Of a stretch of DNA of 64,000 nt, positions 9,630 to 18,425 are shown in pieces. Source of the DNA: Nitrosomonas sp. (GTDB lineage Bacteria > Pseudomonadota > Gammaproteobacteria > Burkholderiales > Nitrosomonadaceae); contig JADJLM010000004.1 in assembly GCA_016710135.1 (NCBI GenBank), positions 1 through 64,000 on the forward strand. The letters run 5' to 3'. The notes below the pieces were generated by a model. That model had not been told where the DNA came from. It saw nothing but the letters and a program-made list of their open reading frames with translations, and made no database searches. Position numbers and translations under genes: made by a program. How positions within the stretch are numbered: the stretch's first letter is position 1; each line of letters opens with the position of its first letter.

Positions 9630-10238
9630 ATGAAAGATTTAGTCGCCCAAGCTGAGCGTTATCGAGTACGCATGCAGCGAAAAAAAGAGATCGTAAACGC
9701 AGCGATCGAGCGCGCAAATCAAGAAAAAGGTTTGTTACTCATTCACACTGGAAACGGCAAAGGAAAGTCAAGCGCGGCCTTTGGAATGATTGCACGTGCA
9801 TTAGGTCACGATATGCGGGTTGGTGTAGCACAGTTTATCAAAGGGCGATCGGATACCGGAGAAGAAGCCTTTCTTCGGTATCAACCAGGCGTTGAATGGT
9901 ATGTACTAGGGGAAGGTTACACCTGGGACACCCAGAATCTGGCCCAAGACATTGAAACAGCGCAACGCGGATGGCAGCTAGCTCGCACTATGCTGCAAAA
10001 TGAAACAATTAATCTCGTTGTTTTCGATGAACTTACTTACCCTATTTGTTATGGTTGGCTTAATCTCGATCAAATTTTAATTGATTTAAAGAATCGACCT
10101 GCAATGCAACATGTCATCATTACAGGTCGTAACGCGCCAGGCACGCTATGCGAAATTGCTGATACCGTTACTGAATTCCGCAATATTAAGCACGCATTTT
10201 ATGCTGGGATCAAAGCACAGAAAGGAATTGACCTTTAA
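9630..10238 (+). CDS. cobO: Cob(I)alamin adenosyltransferase (CobA/CobO/BtuR family)
   Basis: A 202-residue protein that transfers the adenosyl group of ATP to cob(I)alamin, giving coenzyme B12. The P-loop is HTGNGKGKSSAAFGM, the family's variant Walker A. The C-terminus has VVFDELTYPICYGW and VIITGRNAPGTL, as in CobO/BtuR. The ATG at 9630 follows a TTG used by longer frames. The stop overlaps by three bases the stop of the convergent histidine-rich gene, so transcripts from the two strands must run into one another. No other cobalamin gene or B12 riboswitch is seen nearby; the protein probably serves salvage. Confidence 0.93.
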   Translation: MKDLVAQAERYRVRMQRKKEIVNAAIERANQEKGLLLIHTGNGKGKSSAAFGMIARALGHDMRVGVAQFIKGRSDTGEEAFLRYQPGVEWYVLGEGYTWDTQNLAQDIETAQRGWQLARTMLQNETINLVVFDELTYPICYGWLNLDQILIDLKNRPAMQHVIITGRNAPGTLCEIADTVTEFRNIKHAFYAGIKAQKGIDL

Positions 10239-10768
10239 TTATGTTGAGTCTTGCAATGCTCACAATCATGCTTTTTATCATGATTGTGGTCATGGTCATC
10301 AGCATGACTATCACTATGATCATGCTGATGATCGTGGCTACTAGTCGATTCCTCAGTCGATAACGGTGTAAATCGCGCACCTTGCGTTTCATAACCTGGA
10401 ACCGCTAATAACACAGCAATGACAGTTTGAGGCGTGAGCTTGAAGTCACCTTTAGCCTTCATCATATTTCCATAGACTGGCTCCAGTTTAACAGACTGCT
10501 TATTACCGCCTTTTTCATCAGTGATAAGAATATTAGCTTTGCCTTCGCCACCCGCTGATTGAATTGGCTTATTGCCATGATCGGTAATATATAGCGTCAA
10601 TTCATTGTCTTTTGCAATCAGCTCAAGATGAAATGGTCCAGCCGGTCGAAGCTGCCCACCATGTGGCGCTTCGATCGATTTTAATTGTTCCTCGCTATGA
10701 GCCCAGGTCATTTGAGAACCGATGATTATTAAGAAACCCCAAACGATGGAAGACATAATTTTTACCAT
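10235..10768 (-). CDS. Periplasmic protein with histidine-rich metal-binding tail
   Basis: A 177-residue protein with a signal peptide (IVWGFLIIIGSQMTWAHS). The middle is a beta-rich soluble domain (PHGGQLRPAGPFHLELIAKDNELTLYI) like small proteins found beside copper and nickel efflux systems. The tail holds 11 His in its last 35 residues (HDHQHDH, HDHNHDKKHD, CEHCKTQH), suited to binding Cu, Zn or Ni. It follows copD on the same strand with a 64-base gap, so a role in copper buffering for the ammonia monooxygenase is a reasonable inference but not shown. Confidence 0.75.
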   Translation of the reverse strand: MVKIMSSIVWGFLIIIGSQMTWAHSEEQLKSIEAPHGGQLRPAGPFHLELIAKDNELTLYITDHGNKPIQSAGGEGKANILITDEKGGNKQSVKLEPVYGNMMKAKGDFKLTPQTVIAVLLAVPGYETQGARFTPLSTEESTSSHDHQHDHSDSHADDHDHNHDKKHDCEHCKTQHN

Positions 10769-10832
10769 TTTCCTTATCCTCTTTTTAAGTCATTAGAAAA
10801 CAACATCATTGCAGAACCACTCATCATAAGCG

Positions 10833-12866
10833 CTAATGCACATGATCTTTAGGTGGCGGAAGAATCTCACCTTCCTGATTAAGTTGACTTAATTGCTGAG
10901 TCAACAAGCTTATGTCTGACCATTTTAATTCATCGACAGAGGGAATCCAGCGAGCACGCAAGTAACCAAACCGATCGATCAGAAATTCTAAATGATCAGG
11001 AATATTTCCTTCCCCCAGAATATCTGGATGAGTCAGTGTCCTTCGATATAGAACATAGCTATCCGTAATTTCTCGCGCTCCCTCGGTTACAACGGGAAAC
11101 GGTATATTCTCAGTAATTTCTGCCAGTACTTGCTTACTCAAATTACCCATGGGCACAGCGAGCACGATTGTGTCTAACTTCTTCAGACGATCATAAATCT
11201 CAGTCAACTCAAGGAGTCTTTCTTGAGATTGTGGCCAAGAGAATAATACCAGTAGTACATTATTATTCTGACGAAAATCTTTGATCACACCGCTGCTTCC
11301 ATCATGGGCAAAATAAGGAAATATCGGAGGTCCGAGTGAAGGTTTTTCAGGCATCACCTTAGGATTAAGGAGTCTGCCTTGATATCCACGGGACATTCCA
11401 TGCATATAGTTCACCACATCCCAACGATCCTCTTCTGATAAACTTCCTGAGAAACCTGGCATACCTCTATTTTTAATGCCATAGGTCAACCAATGAAAAA
11501 AATCACCTGCTGTATGTCTTGCAGTATGAGGTTCTGTTAACAAATCAGCTGGCGGAGGATTAAATGCTTTTGCAAGAATGCCATTTCCTTTCCCTTGTGG
11601 TCCATGACAAGATACACAATTTTTGGCATATAAGGCAGCTCCATTAGAAATAGAAATAACGTCAAAGGGAACAGGCGTACTTCGATAGGTCTCTGGGTAA
11701 GCGTCGATCGCAAGCGGTGGTAGTGCAATCGCCAGCGACAATACAATCAAGAGCATTGGTATCAAGATCCTGCGTTTCATTTCCCACCGATTGCTGACCG
11801 CATACCAAGCTACTCCCAGCCCTATCAAGAATAAAGTTAACCCACTCCAAAATAAAAGCTGTACATTCGCTTCGTCCCACGTTGCATCAACGGATAAACG
11901 AAATGGATAAGGCCAATTATCAATAATGGCATGTTTTGCAGGAATCGTATTGGCTAGGATCGTCGCAAACAATACTAAAAAAATTGCCAGCACAAATTCT
12001 ACGCGAACCCACTTCCATAATAACTGGCTACCCCTTTCTGTTTTTTCCGGATTATTAACCGTAGTAAATAAAGGAAGCCATTTTGACCGTGCTTGATAAG
12101 CAATCAGCAGAATAATTGCCAAAAGCGCTAGCTTGATGTTTAGCACCCAGCCATAGGAACTCGCTACAAGTGCATGATAATCTTCTTCCACCATACGATT
12201 TGCAATTATCACACCGGTAGCCACGATCGCTAACATTATTAGGAGTGCAGTTTTAGAAAATTGCTTTAATCCATCTATACTGACTCTATTAAACACCGAA
12301 TTGTTCGTTTCATTCTTACGCGAGGTAGAAACAATTAACAGAAAAGTGGGTAACGCACCAAACCATGCACCAGCCAATAAGATATGCAATGCATAAGGAA
12401 AAATGGAAACAAACGAAATTTCTTCTGCTGCGGAATGGCTAACGAGAGAGCCTGCTATCAAAGGCAATGCTGATACGATTGCTCCTAGTACATAATGCCA
12501 TTTGATCCTTTCCAGTCTCAGGATATAAAGAAAGACTAGCAGCATTATTATTGAAGTAAGCACTCTAACCACCCACAGGTGTCCCATGCGCGTCTCTTTG
12601 ACAATTTCAAACCAGGCGGCAGGTTGCCATGCATCGGATGATATTCCAGTAGCTTGTCCTGTGGTTGTGGCGAGTATCCCGACTAATCCAATTAATACGA
12701 CTAGAGATAATTTTGGAAAAAGCATTTCCAATTTAGCAATCCATGGATTTTTGAGTATCGAATTCTGATTACTTGTCATTACCAGAAAAATGCAACTACC
12801 AAATAAAATCAGATTAGCTACTAGCTGTGCCCAACGTGAAATTGCTGCAATTGATTCAATCATCAT
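10833..12866 (-). CDS. copD: CopD-type copper membrane protein fused to cytochrome c and thioredoxin-like domains
   Basis: A 677-residue three-part protein. Residues about 10-330 are a multi-helix membrane domain of the CopD family, with conserved His in HSAAEE and in the helices. Residues about 410-500 form a monohaem cytochrome c domain (CVSCHGPQGKGNG, with a later Met). Residues about 540-670 resemble a thioredoxin-fold domain (LLVLFSWPQSQERLLELTEIYDRL, FLIDRFGYLRARW) without a CxxC pair. The gene follows copC and the amo genes, typical of Nitrosomonas. It probably moves copper across the inner membrane or couples copper handling to electron transfer. Confidence 0.88.
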   Translation of the reverse strand: MMIESIAAISRWAQLVANLILFGSCIFLVMTSNQNSILKNPWIAKLEMLFPKLSLVVLIGLVGILATTTGQATGISSDAWQPAAWFEIVKETRMGHLWVVRVLTSIIMLLVFLYILRLERIKWHYVLGAIVSALPLIAGSLVSHSAAEEISFVSIFPYALHILLAGAWFGALPTFLLIVSTSRKNETNNSVFNRVSIDGLKQFSKTALLIMLAIVATGVIIANRMVEEDYHALVASSYGWVLNIKLALLAIILLIAYQARSKWLPLFTTVNNPEKTERGSQLLWKWVRVEFVLAIFLVLFATILANTIPAKHAIIDNWPYPFRLSVDATWDEANVQLLFWSGLTLFLIGLGVAWYAVSNRWEMKRRILIPMLLIVLSLAIALPPLAIDAYPETYRSTPVPFDVISISNGAALYAKNCVSCHGPQGKGNGILAKAFNPPPADLLTEPHTARHTAGDFFHWLTYGIKNRGMPGFSGSLSEEDRWDVVNYMHGMSRGYQGRLLNPKVMPEKPSLGPPIFPYFAHDGSSGVIKDFRQNNNVLLVLFSWPQSQERLLELTEIYDRLKKLDTIVLAVPMGNLSKQVLAEITENIPFPVVTEGAREITDSYVLYRRTLTHPDILGEGNIPDHLEFLIDRFGYLRARWIPSVDELKWSDISLLTQQLSQLNQEGEILPPPKDHVH

Positions 12867-12914
12867 CTTTGTTTTTCTCAGCTTACTTCTCTAATATGGT
12901 GCAGTCTTTCTTTG

Positions 12915-13313
12915 CTATTCCTTTATGGTGAACTCATACTCTGAGTCGACTACATGGCCATCGACCGACAATACTCTAAATTTGACGGTGTAACGACCTG
13001 GCTGAATTTCAGGCAATTTAAGTATGATAGACTTCGGATCCCCTGAGTCCACTACAGCTTTATCTCCAGTTACTGCTGTTTTATTTACATCAAGTACGGA
13101 TAATGTTGCGAATGCAGGTTCAATCTCTTCATTAAACCAAAGTCGCACCTGCGAAGGGGCTGTTGTAAGTGATGCTCTTTTTGCAGGCTCAGCTTTCACT
13201 AGCATCGCGTGAGCCAGAACAGAACTCATATTAAATAAACACAACATACTGACTATCAGTAATACTATCCAACTTACATTTCTATTGAGTCGATTTACTG
13301 CTATCCCCTTCAT
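12915..13313 (-). CDS. copC: CopC periplasmic copper-binding protein
   Basis: A 132-residue protein with a signal peptide ending ...SSVLA before HAMLVKAEPAKRA. The exposed N-terminal His and the later Asp/His region (VLSVDGHVVDSEYEF) match the CopC Cu(II) site. The rest is the CopC beta-barrel (VRLWFNEEIEPAFATLSV). It lies 48 bases upstream of copD and downstream of amoD, so it is likely transcribed with the amo operon and delivers copper to CopD or the monooxygenase. Confidence 0.92.
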   Translation of the reverse strand: MKGIAVNRLNRNVSWIVLLIVSMLCLFNMSSVLAHAMLVKAEPAKRASLTTAPSQVRLWFNEEIEPAFATLSVLDVNKTAVTGDKAVVDSGDPKSIILKLPEIQPGRYTVKFRVLSVDGHVVDSEYEFTIKE

Positions 13314-13391
13314 TTTGTTACCCCCTCATTTTGGTTTTACAAATAACAACAATTAGAGTGCCTTTAATTGAGAGCGTTCGATTTCTTTTAC

Positions 13392-13951
13392 TTACGCTTT
13401 TTTATTAGATTTAAGGAAGAAGAAAGCGATACCGGCAGCGATTGCCAGCGCACCTAAGATATAAGGCAGATTTGATTTACCCCCAGTCCCTACCGCAAAC
13501 GGAAACCGTGATACATACTCATCTTTCTCCCCTTTTATCGTCACCAGCCCTACAAACTTCCCCGGCTCCGGAAAATTATGCTCAAGTGTCACTGATCCAT
13601 TCGAGTATACTTTGGGTGGTATATGAAACACCGTAATTGAATCGATATTTTCTTCGCTACCTACATCTCGAATAACTCTAACTTCAGTTGTCATCGGTCG
13701 TAGTTCTTCATTGATATAATCTAGCGCCACGACAGTTCTTCCTGTCACCGGTATGTCTTCACAGAATTCTTGCTCTTGCGAGCTTTCTGGTTGATATCCC
13801 GTAAAGTGCATGGTGTATGGCCCGATCGTTAGCGTACACAGGTCATCGGCTAGCGATAGCCCACCATGCGCTTGAATTGCATCGAATACAGTAATCCTAC
13901 TATCGCAATCACTCCAAACTTGCTACTTAATTTCTTCAACTTTTGAATCAT
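13392..13951 (-). pseudogene. amoD: AmoD (Orf5 of the amo operon), frameshifted in the signal peptide
   Basis: The ATG at 13951 (GAGG seven bases upstream) opens a signal peptide (KFGVIAIVGLLYSMQF) that runs into a stop. The mature part continues in another frame: AHGGLSLADDLCTLTIGPYTMHFTGYQ, then EFCEDIPVTGRTVVALD, ending in a membrane anchor (YILGALAIAAGIAFFF). One missing base near 13870-13890 restores a 186-residue protein. The two Cys and the AHG mature start parallel AmoE, its paralogue next door. AmoD/AmoE are conserved only with ammonia monooxygenases and probably help copper loading or assembly. An essential operon makes a sequence error at least as likely as real loss. Confidence 0.82.
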
Positions 13952-14028
13952 GCTCTATCCTCTTCGGTCATCTGTAAATCTTTTTATTATATGATTATTT
14001 TATTCCCTAGAATACTTGCTTTAATCCC

Positions 14029-14601
14029 TTAGCGGCGTGAGGCCAACCAGTTACGCACACGCTGTGATCGAATCACTTTGTAAATTATCCATATTAATAT
14101 GATTAACGCCATCGTCGGCGCTATCGAAGCGCGTATCACCTTAGAGTAATCAATCATTTCCACACGTAATTTATAGTGAAAGTGTAATGGCGGTATTCCT
14201 TCTGCGGTTACATGGACTAAATACGGCCCTTTCTCTAATTTACTTATTCCACTTATCACTCCATCGGGATAATAATTGGCCTGTAGTTGTGTTATCGTTT
14301 CACCTTCTTTGTCGCTACCCTTCACAACTTTGATCGATACGGGCATATTACGTAGTGCTGCATCGATTAAATCTACAACTAAATATGTGTCCCCTGCCTG
14401 GGGTATTTCAGTGCAGTAATGCCCCGCTTCGTCATATTGCGGCTGGTACGTGCTTAAGTGAATCATGTTCTCACCTATCTGGCGCATACAGCTATCTTCT
14501 TCGAGTGAGACCTTTCCATGGGCTAGCGCTTCACTAGGGGTATAAAGCATCGCAATAAGAACCAAGGCCATAACCGCTGCCGTTGTCATTTGTTTTATCA
14601 C
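14029..14601 (-). CDS. amoE: AmoE (Orf4 of the amo operon)
   Basis: A 190-residue membrane-anchored periplasmic protein. It starts at a GTG at 14601 with AGGAG eight bases upstream. A signal peptide (AVMALVLIAMLYTPSEALA) is followed by AHGKVSLEEDSCMRQIGENMIH and a second Cys (GHYCTEIP), then a beta-rich domain and a C-terminal helix (ALIILIWIIYKVI). It is homologous to AmoD and conserved in the amo operon of betaproteobacterial ammonia oxidisers. Its function is not established. It is separated from amoB by a strong hairpin, so expression may depend on partial readthrough. Confidence 0.88.
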   Translation of the reverse strand: MIKQMTTAAVMALVLIAMLYTPSEALAHGKVSLEEDSCMRQIGENMIHLSTYQPQYDEAGHYCTEIPQAGDTYLVVDLIDAALRNMPVSIKVVKGSDKEGETITQLQANYYPDGVISGISKLEKGPYLVHVTAEGIPPLHFHYKLRVEMIDYSKVIRASIAPTMALIILIWIIYKVIRSQRVRNWLASRR

Positions 14602-14639
14602 GACATGCTCTCCTATTTATCTATTAAAATTCATCTGCC

Positions 14640-14695
14640 TATAAAAAAACCGGCACATCTCCTGCCTTTTGACAGAGCGATGCGCCGGTTTTGTC
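14640..14695 (-). terminator. Hairpin with T-run between amoB and amoE
   Basis: On the minus strand AAAACCGGC pairs with GCCGGTTTT followed by more T residues, with a loop of about 28 bases. This has the form of a rho-independent terminator after amoB. Because amoE follows, it probably attenuates and does not end transcription, giving excess amoCAB message. Confidence 0.7.
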
Positions 14696-14719
14696 TTACG
14701 TTTTTACTTCAGCTACTAA

Positions 14720-15982
14720 TTATAGCTTGGTAAATACTGGGATAACCGGTCCAGCAATACTATTGATATGACGGTTTCCATCTTCATCCCATGACATCAA
14801 CAATCCACCAAAACGGCTTTCTGGGTCACCCAACAACGCCATCAAACGTTGAATTTCCCATAACGCATCTTTTGCTTCCATTTTGATCGTTTTGGTTTCA
14901 CCTGGTTGTACAGGAGTTTCGTCATCGAATGTCAATCCAACCGCGATCAACTCACGAGGATAGCCTGAGTCAAGATATTGACGGCCAAACGCGTTGATAA
15001 AACGAATACCCGCTGTCGTGAACTCACCAAACTTAACTGCGCTATCACCATTGTTGGTCACTTCCAGGGTTACACGTAGTGCACGTCCAGGTACGTCATA
15101 GTTAGCATATGTTACTACAATTGCAACTGGATTCGGTGCAACTGGCAACGGATCTACTTTCGATTCACCCGCTTGAATAGGTACCGTGTACGGATGCTTG
15201 TTTTCTGTATAACGATAGCTACCCCATACTAACGCACAGGTTAGAATCGCCATTACCCAAGCAAGCTTCTTGTCCACCGGATCTAACAGAAGATCATCAC
15301 CATATGCTGCTAAAACACGCGCACGTGGTAAGAACATTGGACGTGCAACAAAGATACCAATCCAAACACACGCCATGGTCATCCAAATAAGGTGCCATGT
15401 CATACTATTGTCAAAGTTGAAAGATTCAGAATCAATCGTTTCACCCGTCAATAATTTGAGTGGGTTAGTAAAATCGTCCCAGCTACCTGTAATGTTCATC
15501 CATGCACCTGGACCTGCAATCGGACCTGCACCATGTACGCTCAACATCGAGTGCATATGATGACGACCTGGAATTCTCGCTTTTAGATTCGCTTTGAATT
15601 CATAGTCACGGCCAATTTGTAATGGGCCTGCAATAAACCATGGTGCGCCATTAATTGTGGTACTCAAGCGAACATATACCGGGCTTGGACTACCAACGTT
15701 AAAAAACGCACGTTCTGGTTTAGATGCAGCACGTGGCCAGTCTTCTGCTAAGTGGAATTTACCTGTAATCGAAGCAAAATCGTTAACTTTGGTAACTTCC
15801 GGTCCCCATTTCATGTCGTACCATTGAACCGTACGCATCCTTAAGAACGGCTCTTGTGAACGTTCACCATGAGCAGATACTGGAGCAATGTCAACAACTA
15901 ATGTCATTGCTAGTGTTGCGGCCGCATAGGCTACGCCATACAACCCTAATACACTACGTTTGTATAGATTTTTTATATTCAT
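14720..15982 (-). CDS. amoB: Ammonia monooxygenase subunit B
   Basis: A 420-residue periplasm-facing copper subunit of ammonia monooxygenase. The signal peptide (VYAAATLAMTLVVDIAPVSA) precedes an exposed His (HGERSQEP), which with the later HHMHSM pair forms the known AmoB/PmoB copper site. A membrane helix follows (MTWHLIWMTMACVWIGIFVARP), then a second (KKLAWVMAILTCALVWGSYRY) and the C-terminal cupredoxin domain ending GPVIPVFTKL. Its start codon abuts the amoA stop, indicating translational coupling. Confidence 0.98.
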   Translation of the reverse strand: MNIKNLYKRSVLGLYGVAYAAATLAMTLVVDIAPVSAHGERSQEPFLRMRTVQWYDMKWGPEVTKVNDFASITGKFHLAEDWPRAASKPERAFFNVGSPSPVYVRLSTTINGAPWFIAGPLQIGRDYEFKANLKARIPGRHHMHSMLSVHGAGPIAGPGAWMNITGSWDDFTNPLKLLTGETIDSESFNFDNSMTWHLIWMTMACVWIGIFVARPMFLPRARVLAAYGDDLLLDPVDKKLAWVMAILTCALVWGSYRYTENKHPYTVPIQAGESKVDPLPVAPNPVAIVVTYANYDVPGRALRVTLEVTNNGDSAVKFGEFTTAGIRFINAFGRQYLDSGYPRELIAVGLTFDDETPVQPGETKTIKMEAKDALWEIQRLMALLGDPESRFGGLLMSWDEDGNRHINSIAGPVIPVFTKL

Positions 15983-16899
15983 TACTTGATCCCCTGTGCG
16001 AAACCTTCTTCACCAAATGCCGTAACGTCATCTCTTTCTACGATACGACCTCTCTTACCTTTAACATAGAAGAAAGCGGTGCAATAGACTTTACCTAGGT
16101 ACCACCAAACAACAAACATCAGCATCGATACGAATGCTGCGAAGAATGCCGCAATCACAGTCGTGTGGCCACCGAACGTACGTAGTGAACCTTGTTCAAT
16201 CAAGCGAACATATTCAGGAGTACCTGTACGTACATACATGTGTCCCATATAGTCAGCCATCGATAACAATGTGCCTTCAACTACGATTGGTAAGTGGGTC
16301 GGTCCAAAAATAACCCAGTTGCCTGGATAGAAGAATAATCCAAAGAATCCGCCACCAACTAACGCTGTCACGAGCCAGTTACGGGTTAGATATAAAGTAA
16401 TATCTAACATTAACGCGCCTGGAATCATGATTGATGGAATTACAAAGTTAATTGGATAGTGTGACCACCAGTAGAAACCCCAGTAGCGCGTGAGCCATTC
16501 ACCAACTAATAAGCACACGATACATAAGGTTGCACCGAACGGTTGACGATAGTTAACCCATAGATAGTACATAAGTGCAGAGCAGTATGTAATACCAACT
16601 ATCGGTGTAACTACTGGCCACCATTGACGAGCTTTCCAGTCAAGCCAGAAGTCCCAGTCACCTGCCAACAACATAAAATGCATGTGATAGGTACCTACCA
16701 GCAATATACATAAAATCGGAAAATAGATTAAATCTATTGACCGTGACATGTGGATCGCTTCTGGCGGCATTTTAGCCGCTTTCAAAATTTCATTTGTTTG
16801 GAACGTGCTCGTCAAAAAACCTTCCGGTTTTGATAACAGTGGCACAAACAGAAACAAAACGGGTATCGCTAATAACACCCATATTATACTTTCACTCAT
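15982..16899 (-). CDS. amoA: Ammonia monooxygenase subunit A, with an N-terminal extension
   Basis: This is the membrane subunit used as the marker of ammonia oxidisers. The family core begins near FQTNEILKAAKMPPEAIHMSR and contains GTYHMHFMLLAGDWDFW and GEWLTRYWGFYWWSHYP. Usual AmoA is about 274 residues starting MSxFxTxEILK. Here that Met position reads Thr and the ATG at 16899, with GGGAGGGAG six bases upstream, adds about 29 residues: SESIIWVLLAIPVLFLFVPLL, a potential extra helix. A TTG near the usual start could give the normal length. It is separated from amoC by a long perfect hairpin. Confidence 0.96.
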   Translation of the reverse strand: MSESIIWVLLAIPVLFLFVPLLSKPEGFLTSTFQTNEILKAAKMPPEAIHMSRSIDLIYFPILCILLVGTYHMHFMLLAGDWDFWLDWKARQWWPVVTPIVGITYCSALMYYLWVNYRQPFGATLCIVCLLVGEWLTRYWGFYWWSHYPINFVIPSIMIPGALMLDITLYLTRNWLVTALVGGGFFGLFFYPGNWVIFGPTHLPIVVEGTLLSMADYMGHMYVRTGTPEYVRLIEQGSLRTFGGHTTVIAAFFAAFVSMLMFVVWWYLGKVYCTAFFYVKGKRGRIVERDDVTAFGEEGFAQGIK

Positions 16900-17031
16900 A
16901 AACAACTCCCTCCCTTTTGTAGCTTGTAATTTGAATTTAACATGACGGCCCCTCTTTCTCTATTGGTTACATACACAACTTTAACTCAACTACTAATATT
17001 AATTCGATAGCCTTGCCTTCAGTCGCTACTC

Positions 17032-17061
17032 CCCGTTTCCTACCAATCGGTAGGAAACGGG
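17032..17061. terminator. Perfect 13-bp hairpin between amoC and amoA
   Basis: CCCGTTTCCTACC and GGTAGGAAACGGG are exact complements around a four-base loop. No T-run follows on the transcribed strand, so a processing or mRNA-stabilising hairpin is more likely than a full terminator. Separate amoC and amoAB transcripts are known in Nitrosomonas, and this is a good candidate for the boundary. Confidence 0.75.
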
Positions 17062-17084
17062 AAATCGTCTATAACCTTAGTCGA

Positions 17085-17897
17085 TTAAGGTACTATTCTG
17101 TTATTCAGGATTTCTTTACTTTGGTTATTCCAGATTACGTCTGTTAAATTCGAGTAGCGGGTTATGATCTGAGCAGCAATACCGCCTGAGAATAATCCAG
17201 ACCAACCCAGAATCACAAATCCCCAGTGTAATGGCGCGCTAAAGAGCTCTTCCATAAACCAGAAAGCATGACCCCATTCGTTCAATCCAACGTTCGGCAG
17301 AATCATTAATGGTCCTGCAATCGCCATAACGAGCGGGAATGAAATCCCTCTGCTATACAAAGGCAAACGTGTCATCGCATACAGGTATGATGCAACACCG
17401 CATACAATGTACATCGGGAATGAACCATAGAACACAACCACATGACTTGGTGTGAAACTGGTATCACGAATAATTACTTGGTGCCATGATGCATCTTGTT
17501 CAGTGAAGAAACTACCGCCCCAGTATACGCCGAAGAGGTATACACCTAGCCACATCATCCAGTAAAAATAACGTTTGACTTCTAATTTAGGATCTAACGT
17601 ATCTAACTGTTCTTTTGTATCACCGGTTTTTAAAATCCAACCCCAGGTAATCAATGCAAATAAAGGCATAACTGTCATGTGTACACGCCACAATCCCATC
17701 CATACCTTATCAAACGCAGGTTCCATCGAATCCATACCATGAGAGTATGCAAATGTACGTTGATACCAGATCCAGAAGATCGCTACCAACAACATCGTTA
17801 ACATCCCATATTTATACCATTTTGAATCGTACCACAACGACATGTCATAGCCACGGGTGCTTGACGCTGCGCTGCTCGTTCCCATTGTAGTTGCCAT
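17085..17897 (-). CDS. amoC: Ammonia monooxygenase subunit C
   Basis: A 270-residue multi-helix membrane subunit and first gene of the operon. The metal-site region is present: DASWHQVIIRDTSFTPSHVVVFY holds the Asp-His-His ligands seen in pMMO/AMO subunit C. Other family blocks are GGSFFTEQ, LPNVGLNEWGHAFWFMEELFSAPLHWGF and FSGGIAAQIITRY. The start ATG follows AGGAGG. This is the only amoC copy in the window. Confidence 0.98.
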   Translation of the reverse strand: MATTMGTSSAASSTRGYDMSLWYDSKWYKYGMLTMLLVAIFWIWYQRTFAYSHGMDSMEPAFDKVWMGLWRVHMTVMPLFALITWGWILKTGDTKEQLDTLDPKLEVKRYFYWMMWLGVYLFGVYWGGSFFTEQDASWHQVIIRDTSFTPSHVVVFYGSFPMYIVCGVASYLYAMTRLPLYSRGISFPLVMAIAGPLMILPNVGLNEWGHAFWFMEELFSAPLHWGFVILGWSGLFSGGIAAQIITRYSNLTDVIWNNQSKEILNNRIVP

Positions 17898-18188
17898 TTA
17901 ATTTCCTCCTGTTTATTACATTTTAGTTTGAAACAGTAATACTACTTACAATCCCTCGTCCCAAATTTCCTCAGAATTTCAAGATCCTAAATGGTATCAC
18001 CTACACATCAGCCATAACCACAACTACTTTAAGGCCTTTGCATTCCTTTCGACTAAACTACTCTCTTTTTGTTCCAGAAAAATACTTCCTAACCTCATTC
18101 TGGCTACACCCTACAGGCTAGTCACCTTATCCACTTTAGTCAAGTAGTTTTTCCACCTCATTGCTATGGACTTACGGTAATCACTTGC

Positions 18189-18218
18189 ATAATACCGTTT
18201 TATAATTTTCCAAAACAA
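18189..18218 (-). promoter_or_regulatory. Candidate amo operon promoter
   Basis: On the minus strand TTGTTT (18213-18218) and TATTAT (18189-18194) are separated by 18 bases in a very AT-rich tract. This would start transcription about 280 bases upstream of amoC. The spacing and motifs fit a sigma-70 promoter but are not strong. The rest of the 528-base gap (17898-18425) shows no gene; it would be the long amoC leader. Confidence 0.35.
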
Positions 18219-18425
18219 TAGGTTAAATTTTTTTCAGGGATTTTACTTTTCTTTGTAATTATTTTTCCCCAAAAGAAAACTGGTTACTATTAAGATTACT
18301 GTTATTACCGTTCTTAAAATTAGTTTTAACACTTGTAATCAGTAGTCCATTCGCTGAGTGAATTAGATTAAAATGAGGCCTAAGCTTGAAACTAAAGCAG
18401 CATTCTCTTTTATAAAAATTAAAAA

